A DNA stretch of 64,000 nt from Bradyrhizobium sp. ISRA464 (GTDB lineage: Bacteria; Pseudomonadota; Alphaproteobacteria; Rhizobiales; Xanthobacteraceae). A program made the position numbers and the translations under genes. Each line of letters opens with the position of its first letter. Within the stretch, counting starts at the first letter, position 1. Of the stretch, positions 18,343 to 26,889 are shown in pieces. The stretch covers positions 6,448,001 to 6,512,000 of the forward strand of contig NZ_CP094526.1 of the NCBI RefSeq assembly GCF_029910095.1, in the 5' to 3' direction. The notes beneath the pieces were generated by a model. It searched no databases. It saw nothing but the letters and a program-made list of their open reading frames with translations, and was not told the DNA's origin.

Positions 18343-18854
18343 ATGACGAGCCTCGTTGCCGATGGGCGTCAGGAACTGCTGCGCATGGTGGAATTCCGCG
18401 GCAAGATCGAGGCTGCCGGGACCCGGACTTTCTTGTCATCGCGCGGACCGAAGCCCTAATAGCAGGTCTCGGCGAGGCGGAAGCCCTGCATAGGGCCCAA
18501 GCCTATGTGGGGCCTGGCGCCGACCAGATCCTGATCCACTCGAAAAAGAAGGATCCTTGCGAGACCGAGAGTTTTTCGCGCGCCTGGATCGGATCGGCGC
18601 CGCTCGTGATCGTGCCGAACGCTTACCCGGATCTCGACGCCAAGCGGGTCAAGACGCTGCGCAATGTCCGCATGATGATCTACGGCAATTGCGGCATCCG
18701 CGCCTCCGGCACTGCCATGGAGGAGACTTTCTGCCGAATCATGGCCGACAGCGGTGTCCAGAACGTCCGCAAGGACATCCTGCCAGTGGAGGAGACCTTC
18801 AGGTTTCAGAATATGCATGAGGTTAAGGCGATCGAAGCTAGCTTCCTTCGCTGA
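18343..18854 (+). pseudogene. Truncated, frameshifted second PEP mutase
   Basis: The fragment covers the C-terminal half of a PEP mutase. It starts at TSLVADGRQELL, the segment just after the catalytic loop, and continues as MVEFRGKIEAAG. After a frameshift near 18405-18420 it reads DPDFLVIARTEALIAG and then QILIHSKK to a natural end. The N-terminal half with the metal-binding Asp residues and the EDK loop is missing. This copy is not a recent duplicate of the one at 552, because the two differ at many positions. It shows that a second phosphonate locus, or part of this one, has been lost. Confidence 0.85.
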
Positions 18855-19223
18855 ACGCTGCGGTCCCCTCTGTCACCAGCGAGATCTTGAGACCATATTC
18901 AGCGCGTGACCTCCGCCCAGCGCTACCCTGAGCTGTCGGGGACAATCTGAGTAAAAGGCTTTTCATCTAAAACGTTGCGCGCTCGTCGAGGCGAGAGCCA
19001 GTGATCGGGACGACCATCCTCACCTTCCGCTTAGATAAACCCCTGAAGACAGCCGTCGACGATCATTGAAGTCGTGAGTCCGATCGCACGTATCGTACCA
19101 AAGAGGCCGATTTTGCGCGCGAGGTATCATTGATAGGCAGTAATCCGGCTATACACATCGAATAATGTGATGGAGCCTTCATTTTTGACAATGACCTACC
19201 GCGACAATTAGCGGACATTCAAG
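18855..19223. other. Upstream region of the LysR gene
   Basis: There is no gene here. It contains one good copy of the candidate operator (19157-19171), listed separately, in an AT-rich stretch just before the LysR start. Confidence 0.45.
19157..19171. promoter_or_regulatory. ATCRAATNNTGNGAT motif upstream of the LysR gene
   Basis: ATCGAATAATGTGAT sits 53-67 bp before the LysR start and is embedded in an inverted repeat, CACAT-N6-ATGTG. The position and dyad fit an autoregulatory LysR-type site. Confidence 0.5.
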
Positions 19224-20153
19224 ATGCTACCGGAGCGGAAGATGGCCGCCGAACACGATGGAGTGCCCCTCAATGCGATCCGAGTGTTTGTGACGATTGC
19301 ACGAGAGGGAAGTGTAACACGCGCAGCTAGCACATTGGGAACAACACAGAGCTCGGTCAGCCGTTATCTGGCTGTGTTGCAAGACTACTTTGGTGCAGAC
19401 CTCGTGGAACGGAAGGGTCGGCGCAGCGAGTTGACGGAATTCGGACGGCTTTTTGTAAACACCGTTGCCGAACCGCTTGATACAGTGTGCTTTACCGCCA
19501 AGAGAATGCGGCGCCGGAATCGACCTGACGACGCCAATCGGATTGTGGTCCGCACCTCGCTTTCCACTTTTGCCTACTCCGTTCTGATTCCGAATCTCCA
19601 GGCGTTCTCTGCTGAGATGGGCGGCGTAATCGTGGACGTGATCAGTTCATTGTCTCCGCCAACATCCTCCGACAATTTCGACGTCTTGATTACTCGTGAT
19701 CTTTCCGTCGTTGAACCAGCCGACGATTGGGAGATCTACAATGAGACACTTGTATGCGTAGGGTCTCCAAATCACGTAGCGGGAAAAACGCTCTCCGTTG
19801 TTCGTTCGATGCCAATTTTGAACATCACATCTCGGCCGGATATCCTGCCCACATGGCTGAGGGCGATGAATCTCACCACAAAAGATATAAAGTCGGGAGC
19901 GCGATACGATCACAATTACCTTGCTCTACCGGCTGCCATCACGGGAAACTGCTTGCTGGTAGCGCCTGAAATCATTGTCAGCGAACTCGTGCGCGGCGGC
20001 GCGCTGCATGCGATACCAGGATCGCGGGCTCCCAGTGGCATGCAGTATCGCGCCTACGCGGTCGATCGCAGCGACAATCCTGAAATCGCTCGTGCCTTCT
20101 GCCGATGGATCGCTCGGCTCTGCAAAAAGGCCGCAATCCCGGAAGCCGCCTAA
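19224..20153 (+). CDS. LysR-family transcriptional regulator
   Basis: The 309-residue protein has an N-terminal winged helix-turn-helix (residues about 15-75; LNAIRVFVTIAREGSVTRAA, then TTQSSVSRYLAVLQ) and a periplasmic-binding-protein-like effector domain. The overall pattern is closest to the GcvA/AmpR-like branch. ATG 19242 is an alternative start with GGAG about eight bases upstream. A dyad-symmetric ATC-N9-GAT site lies just before it and similar sites precede the porin and, more weakly, the importer operon. It may therefore control uptake genes to its left. The effector is unknown. No resemblance to NodD beyond the family level is claimed. Confidence 0.88.
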   Translation: MLPERKMAAEHDGVPLNAIRVFVTIAREGSVTRAASTLGTTQSSVSRYLAVLQDYFGADLVERKGRRSELTEFGRLFVNTVAEPLDTVCFTAKRMRRRNRPDDANRIVVRTSLSTFAYSVLIPNLQAFSAEMGGVIVDVISSLSPPTSSDNFDVLITRDLSVVEPADDWEIYNETLVCVGSPNHVAGKTLSVVRSMPILNITSRPDILPTWLRAMNLTTKDIKSGARYDHNYLALPAAITGNCLLVAPEIIVSELVRGGALHAIPGSRAPSGMQYRAYAVDRSDNPEIARAFCRWIARLCKKAAIPEAA

Positions 20154-20395
20154 TACCGCATCAACTGATAATACAAACTAGGTATATAGACACAGAGACC
20201 GCAGCCCAACGTGGCCGATCATTCAAGCGGCGAGACGAATAGTGCAAACCAATCTAGTCCTTTCCATTCATCTATAGTCCTTCCGCGGTCACTAAAACCG
20301 AAGCGAAGCAATGCCAAGGATACCAAAAGCGCAAGGATGACATCACTTAGCTTACCTGCCGGTTGTTTTCCGGTACAGCCGCGACAGATCAGAGC

Positions 20396-21182
20396 TTATA
20401 ACTCATCGTACTTGTCTTTGCGCTTGTGACGGAGCAAAGCGCGATAACCGCCCCGGACAAGACGCAGCCCCATCTTGACCAGGCGAATGATCCGGCTGCG
20501 CAGATCGCTTGTTTTCCATCCTCGATCGGGCATGCGAAGCGCGCCGAACAGGCCTTGCGCGACTTTGCGATAGCTGTTTCCTTCCAGCCATCCATCTGCG
20601 GCACGCAGAGCAAGAATGAGCCGATGCCGGGTCTGGATTGGCAGAGCACGTGGAGACGGGCCGAGGGGACGCTGTTCGAGCGCTCGCCAGAAGCGCTGTG
20701 CCGCCTGCGATCGAATGTCGAAATCGCGGTCGAGCGGCAGGTCGACGACAATCACTGAGCGGCTCGATGGCAGTTCTCTCAGCCAAAGACGGTGTTTCGC
20801 TCCTCCGAGCGGCACGATGGCATGCCATCCATCTGGCGCCCGTCGAAGCTCGCTACCCGACAGTTTGCCGAGATCCAGGTCGTACCGTTTGGACGACTTC
20901 AAAGCGGTAGCTGGGTGGACGGACAGCACGGTCGACAGCGCCTCGGGCGCCCAGAAAATGGCTTGTTTGTCGAACGCCGTTCGCGGATCCGCGGCGAAAC
21001 GAAAGCCCCCACTTCCCCCGGAAGTGATCCGTCGTCGCGTCGGATCGTTCGCTGCTGGTCAGGACCTCATAGTCTCTTTCATACGCAAGGTCGCGACGTA
21101 GACATTCCCAGGCTATGTCCTCAGTTTCTGCCGCCTTGGCGTCAGGATATGCTTGCTTTGATCTCCAGTCAGCAGCTGCCAT
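20396..21182 (-). CDS. fseA: FseA-like excision activator made by +1 ribosomal frameshifting (DUF6499-DUF2285)
   Basis: Two overlapping frames form one 261-residue protein if one base is skipped at 20996-20999. The first (21182 to a stop at 20853) encodes a DUF6499-type domain, MAAADWRSKQAYPD ... WGLSF. The second continues from that point to 20396 with a DUF2285 domain ending KRKDKYDEL. In the Mesorhizobium ICE ICEMlSymR7A the equivalent pair msi172/msi171 is fused by +1 slippage of tRNA-Phe from UUU to UUC to give FseA, which activates the excisionase gene rdfS. Here the first frame reads WGLSF with TTT followed by C at exactly the point where the frames join, and both frames are otherwise intact. 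ATG 21182 follows a purine-rich region. A qseM-like gene lies directly upstream. rdfS and traR are not in this window. Confidence 0.82.
20996..20999 (-). promoter_or_regulatory. Programmed +1 frameshift site (TTT-C) in fseA
   Basis: On the minus strand the codon order is TGG-GGG-CTT-TCG-TTT-CGC. Phe62 is decoded at TTT (20999-20997); slipping one base to TTC puts the ribosome in the frame GCC-GCG-GAT that encodes the DUF2285 half. This matches the UUU to UUC slip known for FseA of ICEMlSymR7A. Confidence 0.75.
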
Positions 21183-21350
21183 CCTACTTTCTTCCCCGCA
21201 CGTCCATGCAAGGGAATTGCAGCCCGCGATTGTGACGATTTCTGGTTGCGTCAATGCATTTGTTTGAATATTGATGTGCTCCGACGATGGAACAATCAAT
21301 TTTTGCGATTAGAGCTGGACAAGGAATCACGTTCCCTTCAAGAGCATCCA

Positions 21351-21626
21351 TTATTCACCCTTCGGCCAACCGCGTCGCAGGAGATGACGATAGCCGTGAC
21401 GCGCCATCCATTTGGCCCGAGCCAAATGAGTGTCGAAAGCACGGCGCGCGCGATCCGGCTCAAGGACCGGATCAACACCGAGCACAATGCGCGCGACTTC
21501 GCGCCAATCTGCATTATCCGCCTGTGCATCGAGAAGGCGCATGTAGGTAACGACGTGCTGCTCGTCGTATGGCGTAAGCTCAGGCGCGTTGGGCGCCACA
21601 TCTGCAATCTTCGGATCGGCCGACAC
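21351..21626 (-). CDS. qseM: QseM-like antiactivator (DUF2285)
   Basis: The 91-residue protein is a stand-alone DUF2285 domain with LTPYDEQHVVTYMRLLDAQ, then DWREVARIVLGVDP and a C-terminal WMARHGYRHLLRRGW. QseM of symbiosis-island ICEs has this domain and size; it binds and inhibits both TraR and FseA. The start is GTG 21626, preceded by AGGAG about nine bases upstream. It lies directly upstream of the fseA-like gene on the same strand and near two qseC-like repressor genes, as expected for the same circuit. The frame is intact. Function is inferred from domain and neighbourhood. Confidence 0.75.
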   Translation of the reverse strand: MSADPKIADVAPNAPELTPYDEQHVVTYMRLLDAQADNADWREVARIVLGVDPVLEPDRARRAFDTHLARAKWMARHGYRHLLRRGWPKGE

Positions 21627-21854
21627 TGCCTGGAACTCCTAACAAACTGAATAACCTCTATCCAAATCGAATCGATGGCAACCGTATTCACGGCACCTTG
21701 GTACCGCCCAATTGTTGCGATCCGCGGGAATCCCGCCGAGATTGGAGCCCACCACGGGAAACTTTGGCATCCTTGGTTGTCGATCGTTCTCCATCTGATT
21801 GCAGTTCATGTCGCTCGCAGCCTGATCAGCAGATTTGCGGTCCAGCCAGTGTGT

Positions 21855-22304
21855 TCACTTCTTGCCTGCGAGACCGAATCGAGGTCGTGCGATTTGCGCG
21901 ACGCGTTGCGTGCTCGCTACCGGATGGCTTGGTCGCGCGGCCCGGCCGGCTGGCGAGAACTCGTTCTCAATTTCGTATGCCAGGTGTCTCGATTTGCTTG
22001 GTCGCGCAGCCAGGAAACACCGTAATCTTGGTTTGCTGGCTGTCCGTTTTGCGCCCACCAACGCCTCGCGAGCACGTTCCGCCCAGCGATCTGGATTGAT
22101 ATGCAGTACGATCCGAGCAACGTCTTTCCAGCCGGCGTCAGCGGCTTCGGTATCAAGAAGTTGCCAGCAGATGATGAAGTGCCGCTCGTCACGGGCAGTG
22201 AGCACTGAAGTATCCGAAGCAGGATCGGTGAGGATTGAGTGGCGGGTTCCGGTTGATCTTAAGCATGCGAGCAGATTGATGCAGTTTCCGTTCCCAACGG
22301 ACAC
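21855..22304 (-). CDS. Second, divergent QseM-like DUF2285 protein
   Basis: Residues about 36-95 (LTARDERHFIICWQLLDTE, DAGWKDVARIVLHINP, then a shortened helix and AKRTASKPRLRCFLAARP) align with the neighbouring QseM-like protein but lack three residues and most basic and aromatic positions of its C-terminal helix. The N-terminus is about 27 residues longer. The frame runs on for about 50 residues past the domain, which suggests a lost stop codon. It is transcribed divergently from the first qseC-like gene, 63 bp away, which is the arrangement of qseM and qseC in ICEs. It may be a decaying original partner, or a specialised antiactivator. Confidence 0.6.
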   Translation of the reverse strand: MSVGNGNCINLLACLRSTGTRHSILTDPASDTSVLTARDERHFIICWQLLDTEAADAGWKDVARIVLHINPDRWAERAREALVGAKRTASKPRLRCFLAARPSKSRHLAYEIENEFSPAGRAARPSHPVASTQRVAQIARPRFGLAGKK

Positions 22305-22321
22305 GCGACGACATTTTGTCG

Positions 22322-22343
22322 AGTATATCGAGGTGCAGTATAT
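22322..22343. promoter_or_regulatory. Candidate QseC operator between qseM-like and qseC-like genes
   Basis: Two direct AGTATAT copies (22322-22328 and 22337-22343) are spaced 15 bp apart. They lie 25-46 bp before the first qseC-like start, in the divergent control region. A near-copy occurs at the same place before the second qseC-like gene. Confidence 0.4.
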
Positions 22344-22367
22344 TGAGCAAGCGGCATCCTTTCCTGC

Positions 22368-22592
22368 ATGGACCTGCGGGAGACATTCGCCACTAACTTG
22401 CGCCGTCTGCGCAATGCGAGGGGATGGTCGCAGGACGAGCTTGCCTTCGAGGCAAAGATAAGCCGGGGCTATTTGAGTGAGCTTGAAACGGGCGAGTACT
22501 ACGTCAGCATAAAAATCATAGGTCGCCTTGCCGACAAGCTCGACGTTGAGCCTGCTGAGTTCTTGAAACGGCCTTCAAAGAGAGGGCGCTAG
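22368..22592 (+). CDS. qseC: QseC-like XRE-family repressor, copy 1
   Basis: The 74-residue protein is essentially one Cro/cI-type helix-turn-helix: FATNLRRLRNARGWSQDELA, then KISRGYLSELETG and a C-terminal LDVEPAEFLKR. QseC of symbiosis-island ICEs is a small protein of this type that represses the divergent qseM and its own gene. The gene is divergent from a QseM-like gene across 63 bp that contains direct repeats. It is very similar to a second copy 423 bp downstream. The intact frame and conserved position support a functional regulator. Confidence 0.75.
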   Translation: MDLRETFATNLRRLRNARGWSQDELAFEAKISRGYLSELETGEYYVSIKIIGRLADKLDVEPAEFLKRPSKRGR

Positions 22593-22744
22593 CTAGACCC
22601 ACCTCGATACAGGTGTTGCTCTCAATCCATTTCTTCTGGCTACCGTAGCCGTTGAATGCTGGTCCAGGAGACGATCTCCGTCGGCGCACACGCGGCAGAT
22701 TGAGCAGTTTCGGTTCTCAATGCGCATGAGACGACGTTTTGTGA

Positions 22745-22766
22745 AGTATATCGAGGTGCAGTATGT
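22745..22766. promoter_or_regulatory. Candidate QseC operator, second copy
   Basis: AGTATAT (22745-22751) and AGTATGT (22760-22766) reproduce the 15-bp-spaced pair found before copy 1, with one changed base in the second half. Confidence 0.35.
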
Positions 22767-22790
22767 CGAACAACCGGCTTCCTGTCCCGC

Positions 22791-23015
22791 ATGGATTTGC
22801 GGGAGACATTCGCCACCAATTTGCGCCGTCTGCGCAATGCGAGGAGATGGTCCCAGGACGAACTTGCCTTCGAGGCCGAGATTAGCAGGAGCTATTTGAG
22901 CAAGCTTGAAAAGGGCACGTACTACGTCAGCATCAAAATCATAGGTCGCCTTGCCGACACGCTCGACGTTGAGCCCGCTGAGTTCCTGAAACGGTCCGGA
23001 AAGAGAGGCCGCTAG
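22791..23015 (+). CDS. qseC: QseC-like XRE-family repressor, copy 2
   Basis: The 74-residue product matches copy 1 at most positions. Changes cluster in the recognition-helix region: GYLSELETGEY in copy 1 is SYLSKLEKGTY here, so DNA binding may differ. It has no divergent qseM partner; the 198 bases before it hold only a duplicated promoter region. It may act on both operators or as a competitor. The frame is intact, which argues that both copies have been kept under selection or that the duplication is fairly recent. Confidence 0.75.
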   Translation: MDLRETFATNLRRLRNARRWSQDELAFEAEISRSYLSKLEKGTYYVSIKIIGRLADTLDVEPAEFLKRSGKRGR

Positions 23016-23149
23016 GTAAACACATCTCAATACACGTCTTCCTCCTGATCTGCCCCCGAGTATTTCCTCCAGAAGGAGTTAGAGTCCGACATGAGTGTGC
23101 AGCGAGGCCGAAGTTAGAACCACTCAGAACGAAAGTTTTGGACCTCTAA

Positions 23150-24000
23150 TCACTTTTGGCGAGTTGGTTGCGCCAGTTTTGCAGCAAAAATCGGCGGTTG
23201 ATGCCGATCGCTCCATCGGAGCCGTACTTCATTATAGTATGTGCGCCAATCCTCCACTTTTTCCCGGGCGTCCGCAAGGGACAGGAGCCAATGGGCGTTG
23301 AGGCATTCGGCCCAGAAGCGTTGAAGGCCTCGATGAACGCTTGTCGGTTGGCTTGCCGGGCCGCGAGAAGTCCAGCGTGACGCCGCGCGGGTAGGCCCGC
23401 CGGTCAAGATCGCGCGACACGAACTCGCTGCCTTTGATCGACGCGGATTGTCGCCGGGAAGCCCACTTCCTTGCAGGCCCTTTCCAGCACCACCATGTCG
23501 TCGGCGCCGCGGAAGGTGAATCGTGGCGTCAGCGCCGGTGAGAATCGCGAGAAGATATCGACGATCGCAAGCACGCGAAGCTTGTGCCCTTTTGCCAACC
23601 GATCATGGACGAAGTCCATCGCCCCGGTGTCATTGGATCGCGTCGCCGGCTTGCGGTCATCGCGCAGCTTGGCCTTGACGCGGCGCTTGAGCGCTTTGTA
23701 GCGCAATTGCAGGGCACACTCGCGGTAGACGCGCCGGTCTTGTTCTGGCCTGGCGCCACCATTCACGACGCAGTAGCACGCGAACGAAGCGATAGCCGCA
23801 GCGAACGCGGAGCATGACAGATCTCCTTGATCTTCTGTTCGAGGGCGGCCCTGGCCGGAGCGACGTGGCGTGTAATGGTAGGTCGACCTGTAAAACTCTA
23901 GCGCCGCCAACCCCTGCGGATTGAAACGCTGCCATTCGTTGCGGACTTCGTCGACCGGGTTGCGCTTCCGGCCAGGCATCATAGCTTTCGGCAGATTACA
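23150..24000 (-). pseudogene. IS3-family transposase (OrfB) remnant
   Basis: Reading leftwards, the core DDE region appears in one frame (VLAIVDIFSRFSPALTPRF, then VLERACKEVGFPATIRVDQ). The C-terminal end follows in another frame (NAHWLLSLADAREKVEDW). Frameshifts near 23400 and 23720 inactivate it. No terminal repeats could be fixed. Confidence 0.8.
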
Positions 24001-24159
24001 TCCTGCAGCATCTCCTGACAGTCCGCCAGTAGCTATTTCGTAACCGGTATGAGCCCCCACCTGGGCATCGCGCGAATGAGATGCGATACAGCCGGGCATG
24101 AACTGTCTTTGGAGGTGGGCTATGGCAGATGCCATGCTTGATGCTAGGCAGGGCACTGG

Positions 24160-24300
24160 ACGGCGGAAGAGAAGGCCCCAATCGTGGCGGAGAGCTTCGA
24201 GGAAGAGGCCAATATTTCCGAAGTCGCTCGGCGCCATGGCGTTGTCCATGGGCTGCTGACGGTGTGGCGGCGCAAGTTCGCGACGGCAGCGCACTTTCAG
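24160..24300 (+). pseudogene. IS66 OrfA (TnpA) N-terminal fragment
   Basis: The residues AESFEEEANISEVARRHGV and LLTVWRRKF match the helix-turn-helix of IS66-family OrfA proteins. The similarity stops near 24300, where integrase-derived sequence begins. Confidence 0.65.
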
Positions 24301-24379
24301 GCGCACAGGCTTCGTGCCGGTCCGGAATGCCGAGATCGCGTTGTTGCCACTCCGCAGGGTCGGGTGCGATCGCTAACTG

Positions 24380-24690
24380 ACCTATTGAGCGAACGCGGCC
24401 TCGCCCATCACGAACCGCGGCCGATCTTCGTCGGGGTCCATAACAGCGCTTGCGCGTTTCGGCGCGACACACATCGTGCGGCGTGCCGCCTCCCAGACCG
24501 GGTCCACCAAGCCAACCTTGGAGGCAAGCCGACATCGCCGCACATCTTCCGGCATTCCCTCGCCATGAAGCTTCTCCCGTCAGGCGTGGACCTCCTAACG
24601 ATCCAGGCCTGGCTTGGCCACGCTCAGGTCGCCACAACCCACCGATGCGCCGCTGCGGATGTCGAGATGATGGCGCCGGAGACTCGAGAA
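24380..24690 (+). pseudogene. Tyrosine recombinase C-terminal fragment with the catalytic Tyr lost
   Basis: SPHIFRHSLAMKLL (HxxR box) and WLGHAQVATTHR are the catalytic C-terminus of a phage-type integrase. The next residue, where the nucleophilic Tyr is expected, is Cys (HRCAAADVEM). The N-terminal domain is missing. The piece is fused to the IS66 fragment upstream. Confidence 0.75.
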
Positions 24691-24787
24691 GGCGGGCGTC
24701 TCAGGCGACCGCAGCGCGCTTCAGGCCAAATGATACCGTCCCGCAACTGCTGGCCCTGTGGCAGAGGAATCCAGCCGTGAGCCGGCG

Positions 24788-25085
24788 TTAGGGCGCCCCC
24801 GCCACATAATCTCGTCCGACGCATAAGAACGGGTCGAGACCAAGCGTCTCCTGCACCTTCGCAGCAAGGCCATCGTGGCCAAAGCGGAAGTCGACAGGCC
24901 GCGTCGAGATATAAATCTTCAGCTCGGCGCCGGGCACGATCATCGTGGCGCTCGCGCCGCGGGAATCACCCGAGACAGCTGCTTCCCATCTATCGCCCCG
25001 TTCGTCCGCACAACGACGTCGCCAATCGCAATCTCGAGCTCGACTGCCGGGACCTGACACTACTCTAACGGCGCCTCCACCAGCA
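24788..25085 (-). mobile_element. IS66 OrfA/OrfB remnant
   Basis: On the minus strand the OrfA C-terminus (VELEIAIGDVVVRTNGAI, about 25080-24945) is followed at once by TnpB from ATG 24943. TnpB begins MIVPGAELKIYISTRPVDFR and is cut short at 24788, about half the normal length. TnpC is absent here. Confidence 0.75.
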
Positions 25086-25201
25086 GCGGCGTGAATGTCA
25101 ACTGCGACGCCTCGCACGATGGCAATTCGCCGCTCTGGCGAAAGCAGCGTCGCCAATCGTAAGCCTGTCAGCGCGTCTCCCCTACTTGGGCGCCGCCCCA
25201 A

Positions 25202-26472
25202 CTGAGCGGCGGGCAGCAGCTACTACGAAGGCATTTCACTCGGATTGGCGCAGCGAACTTCTATCCTCAATCCCGTATGGCTGACGGAGCGATCGCCCGG
25301 TTACTCACGCCTTGAAAGCAAGAGCGCGATGAAAAGAAGATTGCTGAAATCAAGACGACTACCTATCGCAGCTGAGGCAATTCCACGCATTGCGAATCGA
25401 GGTCAGCGGTGGGCGCAACGTCGTCCCAAGTCTCCAGTCCCAAGCATCCTAAGATAGATGATTGAGCGAATATGTAAATCGAGAGTGGATTTGCGCCTCT
25501 CTCCAAAATTGGTAGTGGCCGCCCCTTTTCCTCTGGCTGTACTCTTCAGCGTTGAGATCGACTACCGGTCCGGGACTAAAGCTCCGTAGTTTATCAGCGG
25601 CGGCGAGCTCGGACGATGGCGTGAATGGAGGTCGTGAACCTCCAGAGGCTGATACATGATGGAGAGGAGCTTATTCAAGAATCACGTCACAAGATTTGGG
25701 GCTCCACACGCATGGTCAATAAACAACCCACACCTCCAGAATTGTTTACAAATTCTGCGCGTAGCATGTCGACTGCTGGCCTGAGAAAGAGCCGGCGCTG
25801 AAGCGATGGCTCTTACGTCAGGCGTTTGCGATGGGGCTTTGCCGATTGAGCCTCGGGCATTCTCTGACGAGGCTCTCTGCTTGCCACATAGGCGACGAAG
25901 ATCAACGTCTCCTGATAAGGTTCGGCGAAAGCGGACGGCTTTGCAAGCGGATCAACCAGGCACGCCGCTTCAGATGCCTTTCCCGGCCAGGGACTCCCGC
26001 GTGAAGAAAACTCGCCAAAGGATGGTCTCGCGGTTCCTAGAAAGCCGCATCACTTATACCATCAATACGCTCGAGCTGTGCGGGACCACGGCGAGCTTCA
26101 GGAATAGCGGCGATATAATCAAGTCACCCATCAATTATGTCAGGGCCCTTGTTACCTGCCGGATCCGATGATGCGTAAATCTGTCGGATTCATCGAGTTG
26201 GAAGTCCTCATCGACGGCTTGCGGCTGGCGGAAGTTCACAATGCGCGCAATCGATCTCTACACCAAAAGCCTTGTCAACAAACATGAACTCCTCGAGCGT
26301 GCCACCACTCGAATCCAGTGTACACAGGCCGCCGACAGCCCCTGGAGATCCCGAGCGGCGTTTGTTCCCAATTTTCGGAAAGCACTTTCGTTCGCATATC
26401 GACCCTTAGGGCACTCCTTTGAGATCCTATTGCGTATTCTGGATGCGCTTGCAGGTCGCGTGAGGGCCGGTC
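25202..26472. other. Long region without a supported gene
   Basis: About 1.27 kb contains only short frames with poor codon structure and no recognisable similarity. It joins IS66 debris to the gtrA gene and is probably recombined filler. Confidence 0.4.
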
Positions 26473-26889
26473 ATGGCAAATGACATCCGGCCAAGTGGCG
26501 TCTCTGACTCAGACAGTGAGCACACACTGATCAATTTCGTCAAATTTGTGCTGGTCGGTATCGTCAACACAGCCTTCGGTTATGCCTTGTTTGCGCTTTT
26601 CTACCTTCTGCTCGGATCTCATCAACTTGCCATAACACTCGCGACACCATGCGGTGCTGTATTCAATTTTCATTCCACCGGAAGGCTGGTGTTTCGCAAT
26701 CGAAGGCTTTCCGCACTCCTCCCATTTGTGGCTGGCTGCGCAGCCGTTTGGCTAGTCAATATTCTACTGCTCCACGAATTGACTGCTCTCGCAATATCGC
26801 CCCTTGCCGGACAACTTCTCGCCCTTCCGCTACTTGCTCTGCTCTCTTACGTGGTCAATCGCTACCTGGTATTTGGTCGGTCCCGATGA
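26473..26889 (+). CDS. gtrA: GtrA-family membrane protein
   Basis: The 138-residue protein has four predicted transmembrane segments, the first in FVKFVLVGIVNTAFGYALF and the last ending VVNRYLVFGRS, the usual GtrA pattern. GtrA proteins are thought to flip or help flip polyprenyl-phosphate-linked sugars so that they can be added to O-antigen or other surface glycans. GAGG lies about eight bases before ATG 26473. A GtrB-like glycosyltransferase follows 427 bases downstream on the same strand. A decayed paralogue lies at 41391-41726. Confidence 0.85.
   Translation: MANDIRPSGVSDSDSEHTLINFVKFVLVGIVNTAFGYALFALFYLLLGSHQLAITLATPCGAVFNFHSTGRLVFRNRRLSALLPFVAGCAAVWLVNILLLHELTALAISPLAGQLLALPLLALLSYVVNRYLVFGRSR

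Larger units (their letters stand above)
22272..23015 (+). repeat. Tandem duplication of the qseC unit (423-bp period)
   Basis: The segment from about 22272 to 22592 is repeated at about 22695 to 23015. Similarity covers roughly 95 bases of upstream DNA, including the spaced AGTATAT pair, and the whole coding region. The copies have diverged by scattered substitutions, many synonymous. Confidence 0.8.

Noticed and set aside
19157..19171. nod box
   Set aside because: ATC-N9-GAT is shared with NodD sites, but the full nod box has further conserved elements that are absent, and no nod genes are present.
22593..22790. Third qseM copy between the two qseC-like genes
   Set aside because: Minus-strand frames here show no DUF2285 pattern; the interval only holds the duplicated promoter region.
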